Shown: one piece after another, positions 6,587 to 8,644 of the stretch
How the letters are laid out: each line of letters starts with the position of its first letter
How positions within the stretch are numbered: the stretch's first letter is position 1
Assembly: GCA_039029935.1 (NCBI GenBank)
Contig: JBCCFC010000553.1
Coordinates: 1-8,644 of the forward strand
Source: G039029935 sp039029935
GTDB lineage: Bacteria > Chloroflexota > Anaerolineae > Caldilineales > Caldilineaceae
DNA length: 8,644 nt
Direction: 5' to 3'
The notes under the pieces: model-generated
Databases searched by the model: none
What the model was told of the DNA's origin: nothing
What the model saw: the letters and a program-made list of their open reading frames with translations, nothing else
Made by a program: the position numbers and the translations under genes

Positions 6587-6691
6587 TTGTATTCCATCTT
6601 TATAGTTTACTTGAATAGAAAAGATAGTGTGATGGATTAAGAGAGCACTGATTAGAATCAAAGCCAATCCGCGTGCCCTAAATCCGTGACA

Positions 6692-7363
6692 CTAATCTTG
6701 CTTAATGCCCATGACATATGTATGCCCTTGTTCATGAAGCTGCTGAAAAAGCACCGCCATCTCCTCTGCCGTATAACGTTCTTGCTCATCCGTCAACCAC
6801 CATTGCACAATGGCTAAGAGCGCACCGACAAAGTGTCTTGCCATGATAGCAATCGGAACCGTTGGACGCAAATTTAGCTGGGCGATTTGTTGCGATAAAA
6901 ACGCCTCGGTCGAGGCAACCATCGTCGCTTGCAGTTGCCCCTGTAACAGCGGTACATCTTTGCCTTCTAGGATAATCCGAAAGAAATCTGCGTTGCGCTC
7001 CACTTTGGTAAAGATATTGGTATATTCGGCCAGCGGCGTATATCCCTCGGCATCTAAAGATACATTCATCAGGTTGCGCTGATAGGTCTGATTGAACACA
7101 TCGGCGACATGTTGCAACAAATCGCGCTTATCTTTAAAGTGCTTATAGAACGTGGTGCGACCAATATCCGCACGAACGATGATGTCTTCAACCCGCACGG
7201 CCTCATAGCCTTGCTCGGCCACAAGCTCAATAAATGCCTCTCGCAGGAGGCGTCGGGTACGTAAAATGCGTTTATCAACATATTCAGAAGGGGTTTCTAG
7301 GAATCTATCTTTGGCATGTTGCGTGGAGCCTTGGGATGAACGTTTTGATGGTTGTACGGCCAT
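6692..7363 (-). CDS. TetR/AcrR-family transcriptional regulator
   Basis: This is a 223-aa DNA-binding repressor candidate. The N-terminal helix-turn-helix runs roughly from residue 32 to 84: RILRTRRLLREAF, then EQGYEAVRVEDIIVRADIGR and the diagnostic TTFYKHFKDKRDLL. A basic 30-residue extension precedes it. The C-terminal ligand-binding half is helical and includes MARHFVGALLAIVQWWLTD, a pattern common in the family; the aromatic and hydrophobic residues suit a lipophilic ligand. The start ATG 7363 has GAGG about 11 bases upstream. The gene diverges from an acyl-CoA dehydrogenase, a common arrangement for repressors of fatty-acid genes that respond to acyl-CoA. The gap carries two palindromic operator candidates, suggesting that it represses the dehydrogenase and itself. 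The ligand is not known from sequence. Confidence 0.93.
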   Translation of the reverse strand: MAVQPSKRSSQGSTQHAKDRFLETPSEYVDKRILRTRRLLREAFIELVAEQGYEAVRVEDIIVRADIGRTTFYKHFKDKRDLLQHVADVFNQTYQRNLMNVSLDAEGYTPLAEYTNIFTKVERNADFFRIILEGKDVPLLQGQLQATMVASTEAFLSQQIAQLNLRPTVPIAIMARHFVGALLAIVQWWLTDEQERYTAEEMAVLFQQLHEQGHTYVMGIKQD

Positions 7364-7425
7364 TCTATGTCTGTCCTCAATTTATGTTTGTTATTGGTTT
7401 GCGTAGGAACGCCTCAATCAGTAAA

Positions 7426-7469
7426 ACAGATTGGCAAGCTGTTGTCAGTACGCAGATTGGCAATCTGCG
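7426..7469. repeat. Two tandem palindromes sharing the core CAGATTGGCAA
   Basis: CGCAGATTGGCAATCTGCG (7451-7469) is a perfect 9-1-9 inverted repeat. A second, imperfect copy, ACAGATTGGCAAGCTGT (7426-7442), is centred 26 bp to the left and pairs at 7 of 8 positions. Both are preceded by CAGTA, as if a 26-bp unit had been duplicated. They sit in the predicted TetR leader. They may be regulator sites, leader hairpins, or a small REP-like element. Confidence 0.75.
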
Positions 7470-7480
7470 ATACAAATTTT

Positions 7481-7509
7481 TTGTCCCCTGTTAGCCTGTA
7501 TGCTACAAT
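7481..7509 (+). promoter_or_regulatory. Candidate sigma-70 promoter for the acyl-CoA dehydrogenase gene
   Basis: TTGTCC (7481-7486) and TACAAT (7504-7509) are separated by exactly 17 bp, and TG at 7501-7502 makes it an extended -10. Transcription would start near 7516, inside the first palindrome at 7512-7526, giving a leader of about 83 bases. A repressor bound there would block initiation. Confidence 0.6.
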
Positions 7510-7511
7510 GA

Positions 7512-7547
7512 TGAACATGATGTTCACTATCGTAACATGATGTTCAC
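7512..7547. promoter_or_regulatory. Double palindromic operator candidate for the TetR regulator
   Basis: TGAACATGATGTTCA (7512-7526) is a perfect 7-1-7 inverted repeat. AACATGATGTTCAC recurs at 7534-7547, keeping the 5-1-5 palindromic core. The two centres are 20 bp apart, about two helical turns, so two dimers would bind on the same face of the DNA. Site 1 overlaps the predicted start of the dehydrogenase transcript. Site 2 fills the spacer of the predicted TetR promoter. Position and symmetry fit a TetR operator; binding is inferred. Confidence 0.7.
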
Positions 7548-7557
7548 CATCCGTCAA
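7529..7557 (-). promoter_or_regulatory. Candidate sigma-70 promoter for the TetR gene
   Basis: On the minus strand TTGACG (7557-7552, 5 of 6 consensus) and TACGAT (7534-7529, 4 of 6) are separated by exactly 17 bp. The start would fall near 7522, giving a leader of about 158 bases that includes the palindromes at 7426-7469. The second operator copy lies in the spacer. This promoter faces the dehydrogenase promoter, so polymerases would cross each other's sites. Confidence 0.55.
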
Positions 7558-7598
7558 TACTGATGAAGATATTGTAAAATAAGCAAAGGAAATCAAAC

Positions 7599-8644
7599 AT
7601 GCAAGCTAAATATCTAGATAAAGATCACATCGCTTATCGGAAGGCTGTACAAGAATTTATCAAACGTGAAATCACGCCCTATCATGAAGAGTGGGAAGAG
7701 GCAGAAATTGTTTCTCGGGATGTCTGGCTAAAGGCAGGTGAGAATGGGCTGCTTTGTATGGATGTCCCCGAAGAATATGGTGGGTTGGAGATTGACGACT
7801 ATCGCTATCTGGCTATCCTGACCGAGGAGCTGGCCTATGCCTGTATTCATGGTCCTGGTTTTGGTGTCACTAATGAGTTGGTTGTGCCTTATTTGATGGC
7901 CTTTGCCACGCATGAACAGAAGGCGCGCTGGCTACCAAGATTGGCAAGCGGTGAGGCCATCGGCGCATTGGCGATGACTGAACCCAATGCGGGCAGTGAT
8001 TTGCAGAGCATACAGACAATGGCGGTCCGTGACGGTGATGATTATATCGTTAATGGGCAAAAAACCTTTATCACCAATGGCATTTTGTGTGATATCGTCA
8101 TTGTCTACTGTAAAACCACACCGGGCGCAGGGGCAGAGGGAACCACGCTGCTGGTGATTGAACGCGGCATGGAAGGCTTTGAGCGTGGACGCAATCTCAA
8201 AAAATTGGGCTTACATGCACAGGACACGGGCGAACTCTTCTTTGACAATGTACCTGTCCCTGCAAAGAATGTGTTGGGCAATGAAGGTCAAGGGTTCCTA
8301 TACCTCATGCACAACTTGCCACAGGAACGGCTCTCCATTGCCATTGGTGCGCTAGCCCAGGCAGAGGCGGCACTTGAACATACGTTGACCTATTGTAAAG
8401 AGCGCACAGCCTTTGGACGCCCTATCGGTTCATTCCAAAATTCACGCTTCAAATTGGCCGAGATGAAGACAGAGTTACATGCCAGCCGCGTCTTTCTCGA
8501 TCACTGCATTATGCTACAATGCACCAAAGACCTTTCTGCCGAAGAAGCAGCCATGGCAAAATGGTGGTGCAGTGACGTCGCCAAACGGGTCATCGACGAG
8601 TGTCTCCAACTACATGGTGGGTATGGGTATATGATGGAGTATCC
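7599..8644 (+). CDS. Acyl-CoA dehydrogenase, C-terminus cut by the window end
   Basis: This FAD enzyme catalyses alpha,beta-dehydrogenation of acyl-CoA, the first step of beta-oxidation or of a related branched-acid pathway. The frame stays open for 348 complete codons from ATG 7599 to the edge; a full protein is usually about 380 aa, so some 30 residues are missing. AAAGGA precedes the start. Family landmarks are in order: N-terminal helical domain (1-120), signature ALAMTEPNAGSDL (about 123-135, FAD and substrate contacts), NGQKTFITNG in the beta domain, ERTAFGRPIGSFQ in the C-terminal domain and LQLHGGYGYMMEY at the very end. E347 in that last motif aligns with the catalytic base of medium/long-chain enzymes and is retained. 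The gene diverges from a TetR gene with shared operator candidates, so expression is probably induced by its own substrate class. The chain-length preference cannot be fixed from sequence. Confidence 0.94.
   Translation, partial: MQAKYLDKDHIAYRKAVQEFIKREITPYHEEWEEAEIVSRDVWLKAGENGLLCMDVPEEYGGLEIDDYRYLAILTEELAYACIHGPGFGVTNELVVPYLMAFATHEQKARWLPRLASGEAIGALAMTEPNAGSDLQSIQTMAVRDGDDYIVNGQKTFITNGILCDIVIVYCKTTPGAGAEGTTLLVIERGMEGFERGRNLKKLGLHAQDTGELFFDNVPVPAKNVLGNEGQGFLYLMHNLPQERLSIAIGALAQAEAALEHTLTYCKERTAFGRPIGSFQNSRFKLAEMKTELHASRVFLDHCIMLQCTKDLSAEEAAMAKWWCSDVAKRVIDECLQLHGGYGYMMEY

Noticed and set aside
7234..7494. 86-codon plus-strand frame at the start of the TetR gene
   Set aside because: Half is antisense to the TetR helix-turn-helix region and the rest covers palindromes; no ribosome binding site or motif supports it.

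Overview
The window is a bacterial fragment of about 50% GC with seven protein-coding genes. Two of them are cut by the window ends. Gene density is high, intergenic regions are short, and several starts have Shine-Dalgarno sequences. Nothing in it is diagnostic of a phylum. The mix of PhyH dioxygenases, a sulfatase-fold enzyme, an HSL-type esterase, an MBL hydrolase and a TetR/acyl-CoA dehydrogenase pair resembles environmental heterotrophs such as Chloroflexota or Poribacteria-like lineages; that is an impression only. No tRNA, rRNA, CRISPR array, insertion sequence or phage gene was seen.

Left end (1-990): the C-terminal part of a metal-type P-type ATPase runs rightward. Bases 1-86 are an exact reverse complement of 158-243, inside that gene, so the first 86 bases look like a fold-back chimera at a contig end and not genomic sequence. 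The gene ends in a long two-way terminator (911-990) whose loop holds short tandem repeats.

Middle (995-5625): two different PhyH-family Fe(II)/2-oxoglutarate oxygenases diverge from a 292-bp region with promoter-like sequences. The rightward one is followed by a sulfatase-superfamily enzyme with Thr at the place of the usual Cys/Ser nucleophile, then an alpha/beta hydrolase of the hormone-sensitive-lipase type. All three point the same way and may be one operon, with hairpins in both gaps.

Right end (5615-8644): a metallo-beta-lactamase-fold hydrolase with a C-terminal winged helix lies downstream of a TetR-family regulator on the minus strand; a truncated acyl-CoA dehydrogenase diverges from the regulator. 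The TetR/dehydrogenase gap holds two copies of a palindromic operator candidate, centred 20 bp apart. They sit between two face-to-face promoter-like elements, so one repressor could shut both genes. Two further tandem palindromes lie in the predicted TetR leader.

Taken together, the genes suggest oxidative and hydrolytic breakdown of a lipid-like or esterified substrate, with the acyl chain passed to beta-oxidation under TetR control. The pathway is inferred; the individual family assignments are much firmer.
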